A DNA stretch of 64,000 nt, taken from assembly GCF_002943715.1 (NCBI RefSeq), contig NZ_MQUA01000013.1, forward strand, positions 365,001 to 429,000. Reading direction: 5' to 3'. A program made the position numbers and the translations under genes. Under the pieces are notes generated by a model, which searched no databases, was not told the origin of the DNA, and was given only the letters and a program-made list of their open reading frames with translations. Of the stretch, positions 55,754-63,508 are shown piece after piece. Every line of letters begins with the position of its first letter. Positions within the stretch are counted from its first letter, which is position 1. This stretch comes from Polaribacter filamentus. Lineage in GTDB: Bacteria; Bacteroidota; Bacteroidia; Flavobacteriales; Flavobacteriaceae.

Positions 55754-56232
55754 GCTAAACATATTCTTGTAGGTTCGCACACTCGAGGCACTATACTTCT
55801 TTAAAACTAACGCTTTTTCCAATCTAAAAAGCTGTTCGATTGCATATTGGTTAAGCGGTCTTTTTTCAATAGGAGTAGGCGTTACCTGATTTACTATTTT
55901 ATAGTTTTTACCAAAAAGGTTTTTTATCAGTGCCACGTTTTCTTGTGTATACATAATAGACCATAACTTTTGATTGGGATGCCAAAAAGTGGTATTAATT
56001 TTCTTAAAGGTAGTACGTAGTTCCTTTAGTTCATAAGGGATATAAATTTTAATGCGTTTTGCATTCTTTAAAGGCTGATAAATAATTGGTATATTATGCA
56101 TAGTAGTCCTATTAATCTCTCAAATATAAAAGATAATTGTATCATTATGAAGTTGATTTAAATATAGGCGTATACTAACCGTTAATAACGAATAGCGTGT
56201 AAAAACATATAAAACGTACCTTTGTTAGGTAT

Positions 56233-56589
56233 ATGAAATGTAAAATATGTAATAACTTAGTAAAAGGACGAAGCGATAAGAAATTTTGTTCGCAGCGATG
56301 TAAAAATTATTATCATATTAATTTACGAAAAGTAACGGCCATTGCTGTCAAAGATATCGATATCATTTTACATAGAAATCGATCCATATTGTTAGAAGTT
56401 TTAGGGAAAAATTTGTCACAAAAAAAAGTGCCTAGAATACTGCTAGAAAAAAAGAAATTTAATTTTAAGTACAATACACATTTGCATATTAATAGCAAGA
56501 ATAAAACCTTTTTTTGGGTATATGATTTTGGTTGGATGTCTTTCTCAGATGATGAAATATTGCTTGTTAGAAAAAGAACAATGTCTTAA
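56233..56589 (+). CDS. Small protein with N-terminal zinc ribbon
   Basis: 118 residues. The N-terminus CKICNNLVKGRSDKKFCSQRCKNYYH has a C-x2-C...C-x3-C arrangement that should bind zinc. The remainder is basic (KNLSQKKVPRILLEKKKF) and ends with two short aromatic strands (FFWVYDFGWMSFSDDE). I know similar unnamed proteins in Flavobacteriia, often single copy. A nucleic-acid-binding role is plausible but not shown. It is divergent from the recombinase, 131 bp away, and ends at a terminator. Confidence 0.7.
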   Translation: MKCKICNNLVKGRSDKKFCSQRCKNYYHINLRKVTAIAVKDIDIILHRNRSILLEVLGKNLSQKKVPRILLEKKKFNFKYNTHLHINSKNKTFFWVYDFGWMSFSDDEILLVRKRTMS

Positions 56590-56605
56590 TACTTGTGCCT
56601 ATTTT

Positions 56606-56651
56606 CTCCTAACCTTAACTTTTAAAGGACATCCATTTAGGAGTCTTTTTT
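56606..56651 (+). terminator. Intrinsic terminator of the zinc-ribbon gene
   Basis: CTCCTAA (56606-56612) pairs with TTAGGAG (56637-56643), a 7-bp stem with a 24-base loop that contains CTTTTAAAG, followed by TCTTTTTT. Confidence 0.6.
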
Positions 56652-56661
56652 ATCTCAGTTC

Positions 56662-56817
56662 TTCTTAAATAGGAGACACGGCAGTTTAAGAAAAGAACTC
56701 AAAGTTAAAACGCCCTTTAATGCAATAGAAAAATTGAATTAATTAGATCCTGAAATTTTTACAGAAACCCATGAAGTCTTTAAAATAAAAGCACTAAATT
56801 TGAATCAATTAAACTAA
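56662..56817 (+). pseudogene. 3' remnant of a transposase gene
   Basis: Plus-strand reading gives LNRRHGSLRKELKVKTPFNAIE, an in-frame stop, then LDPEIFTETHEVFKIKALNLNQ and a second stop at 56817. The HGSLRKELK..TPFNAIEKL pattern resembles the C-terminus of integrase-core transposases (IS481/IS3-like). The rest of the element is gone. It lies at the right edge of the accessory DNA. Confidence 0.5.
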
Positions 56818-57121
56818 AAAGTTGTAACGAACAACCTTATGAAACTAATGTTTTTGATATGCTGCGCTTCATCAATTACTAATAAATCAATACCATAAAG
56901 CAGTCTTTTATAATTAGCAACGTTTCTTTTAGAAAGTAAACTTGTATCTTCTTTGTACTCTACATTTAATTTTAAAACATTTTTTGAAGCATACTTTTTT
57001 AAAAACTTTTGATAAATTTAGTCTTTCCAACGTGTCGTGCTCCAACAAAAAGCAATACTTTCTTTGGTTGTAATTTTTTATAAATATTTTCTGCGATAGC
57101 TCTTTCTATTTCATTTTTCAT
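56814..57121 (-). pseudogene. AAA/DUF4143 ATPase, N-terminal half only
   Basis: From ATG 57121 the minus strand reads MKNEIERAIAENIYKKLQP, a Walker A loop FVGARHVGKTKF, then a one-base frameshift. It continues KYASKNVLKLNVEYKEDTS and the Walker B segment LLYGIDLLVIDEAQHIKN, after which homology ends near 56845. This is the N-terminal 95 or so residues of the family whose C-terminal half lies at 14848-15570. The middle 50-60 residues are found in neither half, so a small deletion probably accompanied the split. Confidence 0.72.
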
Positions 57122-57279
57122 AGTACAAATATAGAAAAACACCTTTAGTGACTAAATTTATGTTAATTTAGTCACTAAAGGGATTGTATTTCTGTTAAAT
57201 AAGGCACTAAGTTGCTTAATTTGATCTAAAACATTTTTAAAGTTTGTGGGAATATAAATTTTAAGGGACATAATATTTG

Positions 57280-57287
57280 TATTTTTG
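57280..57287 (+). promoter_or_regulatory. -7 promoter box of the YkgJ-like gene
   Basis: TATTTTTG, matching TAnnTTTG, ends 4 bp before the ATG at 57292. The transcript is expected to be leaderless or to have a leader of a few bases. Confidence 0.45.
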
Positions 57288-57291
57288 CAAC

Positions 57292-57816
57292 ATGGAAACA
57301 AGTCTAGAAAAACTGCCAAAATTAGCTGAACAAGCTAAAAAAGAAAGTAAAAAATATTTTGCAAATTTAAAGAAAAGAACGCCTAAAAATTTAGATTATG
57401 TAATGCAAGAATTGCATGATGAAGAGTTTGCAAAAACAGATTGTTTAGACTGTGGAAATTGTTGTAGAACTACCAGCCCAATTTTTACAGAGAAAGACAC
57501 AGAGCGTATTTCTAAGCACTTGAGAATGAAAGTTGTTGATTTTAAAGGGAAGTATTTAGAAAGAGATCAAGACGATTTTATGGTGTTAAAAACTGCGCCT
57601 TGTTCGTTTTTTGATGAATCTGATAATAAATGTCTTATTTATGATGTTCGCCCAAAAGCATGTTCAGAATATCCACATACAAATAGACGTAAATTTATTC
57701 AAATTACAGATTTAACACTTGCAAATACCGAGGTTTGTCCTGCAGCGTATAATATTGTGGAAGCACTTAAAAAACGTTTGCCATATGACTATAATGAGAA
57801 AAAAGTGAGAAGTTAA
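57292..57816 (+). CDS. YkgJ-family cysteine-cluster protein
   Basis: 174 residues from ATG 57292; the longer reading from 57277 would use a TTG that lies inside the promoter box. The cluster CLDCGNCCR (C-x2-C-x2-CC) near residue 49, a later APCSFFDESDNKCLIYDVRPKAC and VCPAAYN form the UPF0153/YkgJ pattern, thought to bind a metal or an Fe-S cluster. Function is not established. It is the first core gene right of the accessory DNA. Confidence 0.85.
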   Translation: METSLEKLPKLAEQAKKESKKYFANLKKRTPKNLDYVMQELHDEEFAKTDCLDCGNCCRTTSPIFTEKDTERISKHLRMKVVDFKGKYLERDQDDFMVLKTAPCSFFDESDNKCLIYDVRPKACSEYPHTNRRKFIQITDLTLANTEVCPAAYNIVEALKKRLPYDYNEKKVRS

Positions 57817-57963
57817 TAGATAATTTTTTTTGTTTATCATTTCTGATAAGTCTTAATTTTAAGTAAATTTTGAAAATTATTATTTTCTTTACAAAAACCA
57901 AAAGCTTATTTTTTTGATGGATGATAATTTATCATTGGTTCCTGCCTTTGTTAATTATTATAA

Positions 57964-59241
57964 TTATTCATAAAGTAAATACTTCCCTCTAATTATTTTA
58001 AACTCTTCCAGATCGTTTTCCCAGGTTTTTCTAATTTCTTGTTCTAATAAGCCTTGTTCAATTTGCTGTTGCAGTTTTTTTGTCCCTGCTAATTTGGTAA
58101 AGAAAATAGTAAAAAATTGCTTTTCTTTAGAATAGTTTTTATGACTCTCGTAAAAATCGATAAGCCACTTTAATTCAATTCGGTTTAACTTTTTTTCTTT
58201 TCTTAAATCGTATCCGTAGCAAATTTCACCGTTATGTTTTGGGTATTTAGCGCCTTCATTTGGTTTCGGAGTAAATTCAAAATTATAAGGTTTTAGCCCC
58301 AGCTCTGGGTTTCCTACAATTTGGAATTGCATTTCAGTTCCGCGACCTACAGAAACGTTTGTCCCCTCAAAAAAACAGAGGCTAGGGTAGAGGTTAATGC
58401 TTTTGTCATTTGGTAAATTTGGTGATGATTTTACGGGTAAACTATACTCCGTTTTATGGGTGTAACCTTGCAAAGGAATCACTGTTAAATCACATTGAAT
58501 TCCGTTTTCTAACCATTTCTCACCATTAATCATTTGTCCATATTCGCCAATGGTCATTCCGTATACTACAGGCACTTTATGCATCCCAACAAAACTTTTA
58601 TGCTCAAATTCTAAAACTGGTCCATCAATATAATGTCCATTCGGATTTGGTCTGTCTAGAAGTATAACCGTAATTTCCAGCTCCGCGCAAGCTTCCATTA
58701 CGTAATGTAAAGAAGAGATATACGTATAAAAACGCGCACCAACGTCTTGAATATCAAAAATAACAACATCAATATTTTTTAGTTGATCTGCAGAAGGTTT
58801 TTTATTTTCTCCATATAAAGAAATAACTGGTAAGCCTGTTTTAGTGTCAAAACCGTCTTTTATGGTTTCTCCTGCATCATGTTTTCCACGAAATCCGTGT
58901 TCTGGTGCAAAAACTTTTTTCACTTTTATACCTAAAGACAGCAAGCTATCAACTAAATGTATCTCGTTTTGCTTGTTGCTTCCAACCTCCTGCTTTATAT
59001 TTCGTTCTATAATAGAAGTTTGGTTGCCAACAATAGCAATATTTTTTCCTTTTAATAATCGGAGATATAAATGTGTTCTTTCCGATCCCGTTTTTAAGAT
59101 TAATTTTTCGGCATATACATTTGGAATTTCGATTGGTAAATCTTTTACATTCGTTTTTATAGCGCAAGAAATTAGGATAAAATTCATTGCCAAAAACCAG
59201 CATAAATATGTACTTTTGAAAGGTTTAAAATTTATCATCAA
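57964..59241 (-). CDS. namZ: NamZ-like exo-beta-N-acetylmuramidase (DUF1343)
   Basis: 425-residue lipoprotein (lipobox ILISC near residue 26) of the DUF1343 family. Members remove terminal MurNAc from peptidoglycan fragments (GH171, from memory). Family segments: GKNIAIVGNQTSI, KVFAPEHGFRGKHDAGE, VVIFDIQDVGARFYTYISSL, LLDRPNPNGHYIDGP, and FFEGTNVSVGRGTE. Start may be either of two adjacent ATGs, 59241 or 59238. It faces the permease gene back to back, with start codons almost touching. Confidence 0.88.
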   Translation of the reverse strand: MMINFKPFKSTYLCWFLAMNFILISCAIKTNVKDLPIEIPNVYAEKLILKTGSERTHLYLRLLKGKNIAIVGNQTSIIERNIKQEVGSNKQNEIHLVDSLLSLGIKVKKVFAPEHGFRGKHDAGETIKDGFDTKTGLPVISLYGENKKPSADQLKNIDVVIFDIQDVGARFYTYISSLHYVMEACAELEITVILLDRPNPNGHYIDGPVLEFEHKSFVGMHKVPVVYGMTIGEYGQMINGEKWLENGIQCDLTVIPLQGYTHKTEYSLPVKSSPNLPNDKSINLYPSLCFFEGTNVSVGRGTEMQFQIVGNPELGLKPYNFEFTPKPNEGAKYPKHNGEICYGYDLRKEKKLNRIELKWLIDFYESHKNYSKEKQFFTIFFTKLAGTKKLQQQIEQGLLEQEIRKTWENDLEEFKIIRGKYLLYE

Positions 59242-59242
59242 T

Positions 59243-60478
59243 TTGAATTACGAGTTATTTATAGCCAAACGCATTATTGCCGGCAAAAAGTATAAAAATA
59301 GTATTTCCTCGCCAATAATAAAAATTGCAATCACTGCAATTGCGTTAGGAATCATTATTATGTTAATTGCTGTAGCAACTGGCGCAGGATTGCAATATAA
59401 AATTCGCGACAAAATGGCGGGTTTTAAAGGGCATGTTCAAATTGTTAATTACGATTCTAATAATTCTGATGTTTCTACGACTCCGATTTCGAAGAATCAA
59501 GATTTTTATCCTAAATTTTTAACGATTGATGGCGTGAAAAATGTACAAGTTTTTGCTAATAAAGCCGGTATTTTAAGAACAGAAACCGATTTTGAAGGTA
59601 TTATTTTTAAAGGCGTTTCCACAGATTATGATTGGTCTTTTTTTAAAGAATATTTAATAGTTGGCAAAGTCCCAGATTTTAATCAAGATAGAACCAAGGA
59701 GGTCTTGCTTTCGGAAACAATTGTAAACCGTTTGCGACTAAAATTGAATGATACTATTTTAGCAACTTTTATAAAAACAGCAAATAGCAAATTACCTTCC
59801 AATAAAAAATATATTATTTGCGGTATTTACAGCACCGGCTTTTTACAGTTTGATAAAAGTATGATGATTGGCGATATCCGGGAAGTGCAAAAATTAAATA
59901 AATGGACGGCTAATGAAGTGGGTGGTTTTGAAGTGCTGATTGATGATTTTGATGAAGTTGATAAAAAAAACGAAGAAATTTATAGTGAAATACCTTCTAC
60001 TTTAACAAGCAAAAGTATTGTAAATGCATATCCAAATGTGTTTGAATGGATTGAACTTTTCGATAATAATGTTTGGTTTATTATTGCAATTATGATTTTA
60101 ATTGCAGGTATAAACATGATCACTGCTTTACTTGTTTTAATTTTAGAACGTGTACAAATGATTGGTATTTTAAAGGCATTAGGAAGTAACAACACAAGCA
60201 TTCGTAAAATATTTTTATACAACGCCTCTTATCTAATTTTAAAAGGACTTTTTTGGGGAAACGTGATTGGGTTATCAATTCTTTTTATTCAGCATTATTT
60301 TAAGGTAATTACTTTAAATCCAGAGACCTATTATGTAACAACAATGCCAGTTTATATCTCGTTTTCAGCCATTTTACTTTTGAATATTGGTACTTTAGTT
60401 TTATGTTTTTTAATGTTGATAATCCCATCTTTTATCATCACAAAAATTAGCCCTTCAAAGTCAATTAAGTTTGCCTAA
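59243..60478 (+). CDS. LolC/LolE-like ABC transporter permease
   Basis: 411 residues if read from TTG 59243 (NYELFIAKRIIAGKKYKNS after the start). The open frame upstream to 58844 is antisense to namZ and not real. A first membrane helix lies at about 26-48 (IIKIAITAIALGIIIMLIAVATG), a periplasmic MacB-like domain follows, then three helices of the FtsX domain (about 278-305, 330-350 and 370-400). The architecture and length are those of permeases that extract lipoproteins for LolA. The ATPase partner is not in the window. Confidence 0.85.
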   Translation: MNYELFIAKRIIAGKKYKNSISSPIIKIAITAIALGIIIMLIAVATGAGLQYKIRDKMAGFKGHVQIVNYDSNNSDVSTTPISKNQDFYPKFLTIDGVKNVQVFANKAGILRTETDFEGIIFKGVSTDYDWSFFKEYLIVGKVPDFNQDRTKEVLLSETIVNRLRLKLNDTILATFIKTANSKLPSNKKYIICGIYSTGFLQFDKSMMIGDIREVQKLNKWTANEVGGFEVLIDDFDEVDKKNEEIYSEIPSTLTSKSIVNAYPNVFEWIELFDNNVWFIIAIMILIAGINMITALLVLILERVQMIGILKALGSNNTSIRKIFLYNASYLILKGLFWGNVIGLSILFIQHYFKVITLNPETYYVTTMPVYISFSAILLLNIGTLVLCFLMLIIPSFIITKISPSKSIKFA

Positions 60479-60479
60479 T

Positions 60480-61403
60480 TTAGTGGTAATTATAAAACCA
60501 ATTAAAATGTTCATTAATAACTTTTTCTTTATTTTTTTCAATATGTTTTTTAAAAGCTTTTGCAACAGAAGATAAATTTTTTGATTTCAACCAAATTAAA
60601 TTCCAATAGGTTTCTATAGGTAAATCTTTTATGTCAAGAATCTGTAAATCTCCTTTTTGTAGCTCGTTTTTAATACCAATAATTGGCATTATGGAGATGC
60701 CTAAGCCAGCAATTATTGCTTGTTTTACAGCTTCATTAGATTTAAGTTCCATTTTTTTATGAATTGTAATTTTATGTTTTATTAAATACCTTTCCATGGC
60801 CAGACGAGTTGCAGATCCATTTTCTCTAAAAATAAATAAAGATTTATTTAAATCATTTAGCATCGTTTTTTTTGATGTATCATAATCTTTTTTCACAACA
60901 AAATATAGCTTGTTTTTCATTAATTCGATGCGTTCTATGCTTAGTTTTTTAGGAATTGTTGAAACCAATGCAAAATCACATTCATTATTTTCTAAACTTC
61001 TAATTACTTTCATTTTGTTGGTAACATCCATCGTTAAATCTACCATTTGATTCTCTTTAATAAAATCTGCTAAAAAATAAGGCATTACATATTTAGCTGT
61101 AGAAACCATTGCAATTTTTAATTTTCCTGCTAATTTTCCTTCAAAAATCGCAGATTTATAATTAATAGTCTCCACTTGTTCCAAAATTTTAAAAGCTGTC
61201 TCAGAAATCTCTTCGCCAAATTCTGTGATATATAGTTTTCTGCCAACAACCTCAAAAAGTGGTAAATTAAATTGATCTTGAAAGTTTTTTAATTGAATAG
61301 AAACAGCGGGTTGAGTTAAAAAAAGTTGTTCGGAAGCCTTAGTTACACTTTTAACTTCAGCAACTTTTCTAAAAATTTCTAATTGATGCAATGTATAGGT
61401 CAT
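60480..61403 (-). CDS. LysR-type transcriptional regulator
   Basis: 307 residues: winged HTH at 1-60 (LHQLEIFRKVAEVKSVTKASEQLFLTQPAVSIQLKNF), then a periplasmic-binding-like effector domain (LKIAMVSTAKYVMPYFLADF, FRENGSATRLAMERYL, IIAGLGISIMPI). The effector domain resembles the CbbR/CysB-type regulators, which sense carbon or sulfur metabolites. It is divergent from a small operon ending with sbtA and most likely controls bicarbonate uptake. Convergent with the LolC/E-like gene, with stop codons one base apart. Confidence 0.9.
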   Translation of the reverse strand: MTYTLHQLEIFRKVAEVKSVTKASEQLFLTQPAVSIQLKNFQDQFNLPLFEVVGRKLYITEFGEEISETAFKILEQVETINYKSAIFEGKLAGKLKIAMVSTAKYVMPYFLADFIKENQMVDLTMDVTNKMKVIRSLENNECDFALVSTIPKKLSIERIELMKNKLYFVVKKDYDTSKKTMLNDLNKSLFIFRENGSATRLAMERYLIKHKITIHKKMELKSNEAVKQAIIAGLGISIMPIIGIKNELQKGDLQILDIKDLPIETYWNLIWLKSKNLSSVAKAFKKHIEKNKEKVINEHFNWFYNYH

Positions 61404-61412
61404 AAAATATTT

Positions 61413-61427
61413 TTATGTAATTCATAA
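61413..61427. promoter_or_regulatory. LysR-type operator box
   Basis: Perfect inverted repeat TTATG-TAATT-CATAA, which contains the T-N11-A motif of LysR-type sites. It lies 10 bp upstream of the regulator start and 58 bp before the first gene of the divergent operon, a normal place for autoregulation and activation. Confidence 0.6.
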
Positions 61428-61484
61428 TAAATATAAATAAAAATATATAAAATAAACTGCATTTCTTTGTAAAAAAATAAGATA

Positions 61485-61730
61485 ATGAGTCAGACAGTAA
61501 TTAAACCATCAGAACAAACCAATTCTTTAAACAAAGATTTTGTAATTCAAGTTACAAAAACGCAATTAATTCGATTCTTACAGTTTATTGTAATTATATG
61601 CATGTTAATTTTAAATATTGTGGCTATTAAAACTTCAAGCCCTTTTCTAAAAGATCTTTTTATTTCTCAGGCTATTCTACTACTTGTATTTTGTATTAAA
61701 AATGCTCATTCTAACAATATTTCTAAATAA
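61485..61730 (+). CDS. Small membrane protein of the sbtA operon
   Basis: 81 residues with a soluble N-terminal 30 residues and two hydrophobic helices (about 30-48, LQFIVIICMLILNIVAI, and 55-72, LFISQAILLLVFCI). No family recognised. It is the first gene of the operon divergent from the LysR gene and is separated by 7 bp from the next one. It may be an accessory or regulatory subunit for SbtA; this is inference from position. Confidence 0.65.
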   Translation: MSQTVIKPSEQTNSLNKDFVIQVTKTQLIRFLQFIVIICMLILNIVAIKTSSPFLKDLFISQAILLLVFCIKNAHSNNISK

Positions 61731-61737
61731 ATAAATT

Positions 61738-62061
61738 ATGGAAAACGAAGCTTTAAAAGTATCAAAGACAATAAATGGATTTACAATAGATCAACATTTA
61801 AAATTAATTGATGGTGTATTCACGAAAAGAGAAGCATTAGACATTATAAATAATGTTGTAGATGTAAAAATCAATTTTCATAAATTACAGAGATTGTCAA
61901 TAACAGAGGGTAATATGCATGATGAATGTACTTATGATAACTCTAGAATTACAGAATTAATAAAGGATAAAGCAGAGGTGAAGGCAATTTTAATGTCTTT
62001 AGAAGGAACAAGTTCCAATATTAAAATATCAAGTACAATACATATTTCATTAGGAGATTAG
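61738..62061 (+). CDS. Conserved-looking small soluble protein of the sbtA operon
   Basis: 107 residues, no signal peptide or membrane helix. It reads like an alpha/beta protein (GVFTKREALDIINNVVDVKINFHKLQ, ITELIKDKAEVKAILMSLE) with a beta-rich end. It does not have the PII fold signature of SbtB, the usual partner of SbtA. I do not know its function. It lies between the small membrane protein and sbtA. Confidence 0.6.
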   Translation: MENEALKVSKTINGFTIDQHLKLIDGVFTKREALDIINNVVDVKINFHKLQRLSITEGNMHDECTYDNSRITELIKDKAEVKAILMSLEGTSSNIKISSTIHISLGD

Positions 62062-62148
62062 TTAGCATTATAAATTTGAATTAATTGGTAGGGAAATTTT
62101 TTCTTGTAAAAGGTTTCTCTGCTTTTTTTTACGCTCAAACTTTAATTT

Positions 62149-63111
62149 ATGGATTTTCATTATTTACTAGATAATTTAACAAACCCAGCATTGTTATTTT
62201 TCTTTTTAGGCTTAATTGCCGTAAACTTAAAAAGCGATTTAAAAATTCCAGAGAACTCCTCTAAATTTATTTCTCTCTATCTTTTATTAGCAATTGGTTT
62301 TAAAGGAGGTCAAGAATTAGCTCATAGTGTTATTACATCAGAAATCATTTGGTCTTTATTTTTTGGGGTTTTGTTAGCATTAATAGTACCTATTTATTGC
62401 TACTATATTTTAAGACTTAAGCTAAGTGTAGAAAACTCAGGTGCAATCGCTTCTGCTTATGGTTCTGTTAGTGCGGTAACTTTTGTAACGACTATCTCTT
62501 TTTTAGAAATGTCTAACATTGCTTTTGGCGGACATATGTTAGCAGTTATGGCTCTAATGGAGGCTCCCTCTATAATTGTTGGTGTGTTATTAATCGCAAT
62601 CTATAACAAAGACAAAAAGAACAGAACTTCTTTTAAAAGTGTAGTTCATCATTCTTTAACAAATGGAAGTGTGGTTTTAATTTTAGGTAGTTTATTGGTC
62701 GGGTATTTAACAAATGATGCTCAAGCAGCAGGAATTAAGCCATTTACAACAGATCTTTTTAAAGGTTTTTTAGCAGTTTTCTTATTAGATATGGGAATTA
62801 CTAGTGGTGGGAAACTAAAAGCTCTAATTAAAAAAGGCTGGTTTGTATTATCTTTTGCAATTATAATTCCGATTTTAAATGGTTGTTTAGTCGCAGTAAT
62901 TAGCGGTTTGTTCATGGAAGAAGTTGGTAATAGGTTATTAATGGCTATTTTAGCAGCAAGTGCATCTTATATAGCAGTGCCTGCTGCAATGAAATTGTCA
63001 GCTCCTCGAGCAAATCCAAGCCTTTATATTTCTATGGCACTAGCTATTACTTTTCCATTTAATATTACCATTGGCATGCCTTTTTATTTATATATTATTG
63101 GACTTTGTTAA
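62149..63111 (+). CDS. sbtA: SbtA-type sodium-dependent bicarbonate transporter
   Basis: 320 residues, about 10 membrane helices. Family segments: LLLAIGFKGGQELAHS, GAIASAYGSVSAVTFVTTISFLE, MLAVMALMEAPSIIVGVLL, LLDMGITSGGKL, and the duplicated half with ILAASASYIAVPAAMKLSAPRANPSLYISMALAITFPFN. These match SbtA (DUF897) of cyanobacteria and of marine Flavobacteriia, where it supplies bicarbonate for anaplerotic fixation. The LysR gene upstream likely controls it. Confidence 0.92.
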   Translation: MDFHYLLDNLTNPALLFFFLGLIAVNLKSDLKIPENSSKFISLYLLLAIGFKGGQELAHSVITSEIIWSLFFGVLLALIVPIYCYYILRLKLSVENSGAIASAYGSVSAVTFVTTISFLEMSNIAFGGHMLAVMALMEAPSIIVGVLLIAIYNKDKKNRTSFKSVVHHSLTNGSVVLILGSLLVGYLTNDAQAAGIKPFTTDLFKGFLAVFLLDMGITSGGKLKALIKKGWFVLSFAIIIPILNGCLVAVISGLFMEEVGNRLLMAILAASASYIAVPAAMKLSAPRANPSLYISMALAITFPFNITIGMPFYLYIIGLC

Positions 63112-63508
63112 CATTATAATTTAGTTTTTCCATACGCTGAGGGCCTTTTGAATCTAGGTGATGTTTTTTCTATTTCTTTTAAGCTTCTTCTCGATAGAAT
63201 TTTATATATTCCTTATAAACTTTCTAGAAGTTATGCTTAAAATGGGTAAGAAAATCAATAGTTATTCGCCTGCTTTTAATAGCAAACGCAAATTATCAAC
63301 CTACAAATAGTTGCGCTAAAAGCAGTTAGACTTGCTGGGTTCGCGATTTAATGACATGTTTGAGCTCTTTTTTAGTTGGCTGTTTGAGTGAATTTGCAAA
63401 AAAAACGAATTTATATAAACAACAAAACAAAAAAAAGCCAGTAATGAAAGCAAGACCTTTTGGGAACGCACAAAAAATAAATTACATTTGCACTTGTAAA
63501 ATCACGAA
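63112..63508 (+). promoter_or_regulatory. Non-coding region with -7 box for the PLP enzyme
   Basis: About 400 bp without a gene. TACATTTG at 63483-63490 matches the TAnnTTTG box and lies 18 bp before the start codon at 63509. TGTTTGAGCTCT near 63358 recurs next to the cmk hairpin (about 600-611) and may belong to the same kind of dispersed element. Nothing else recognised. Confidence 0.45.

Larger units (their letters stand above)
54000..56101 (-). pseudogene. Tyrosine recombinase of the cassette array, interrupted by IS982
   Basis: The N-terminal part is 56101-55754 (116 codons) and the C-terminal part is 54764-54000 (254 codons). Removing the IS and one 7-bp repeat restores a 370-residue frame, joining TYKNMFS to VFLTKFSNKD. 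It has an extra N-terminal domain (about 1-75, with FWHPNQKLWSI), a SAM-like core-binding domain, and all catalytic residues: Arg in GLRISEVL, Lys in GKKDRK, HTLRHSF, LGHNSPKT and Tyr in SEIYTK. The end ESPLDNML recalls IntI, yet the extra helix insertion that marks IntI is absent. It is transcribed towards the attI-like site and in the same direction as the cassettes. It is inactive as it stands. Confidence 0.85.

Noticed and set aside
54000..56101. Classical IntI integron integrase
   Set aside because: The catalytic residues fit any tyrosine recombinase, but the stretch between YWLFEG and HTLRHSF is short and lacks the helix insertion typical of IntI.
43722..56101. CRISPR array
   Set aside because: The repeats are about 130 bp, far apart and separated by genes; there are no short regularly spaced repeats or cas genes.
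58844..59242. Long N-terminal extension of the LolC/E-like permease
   Set aside because: It is antisense to namZ and has no family similarity; the permease fold begins right after 59243.
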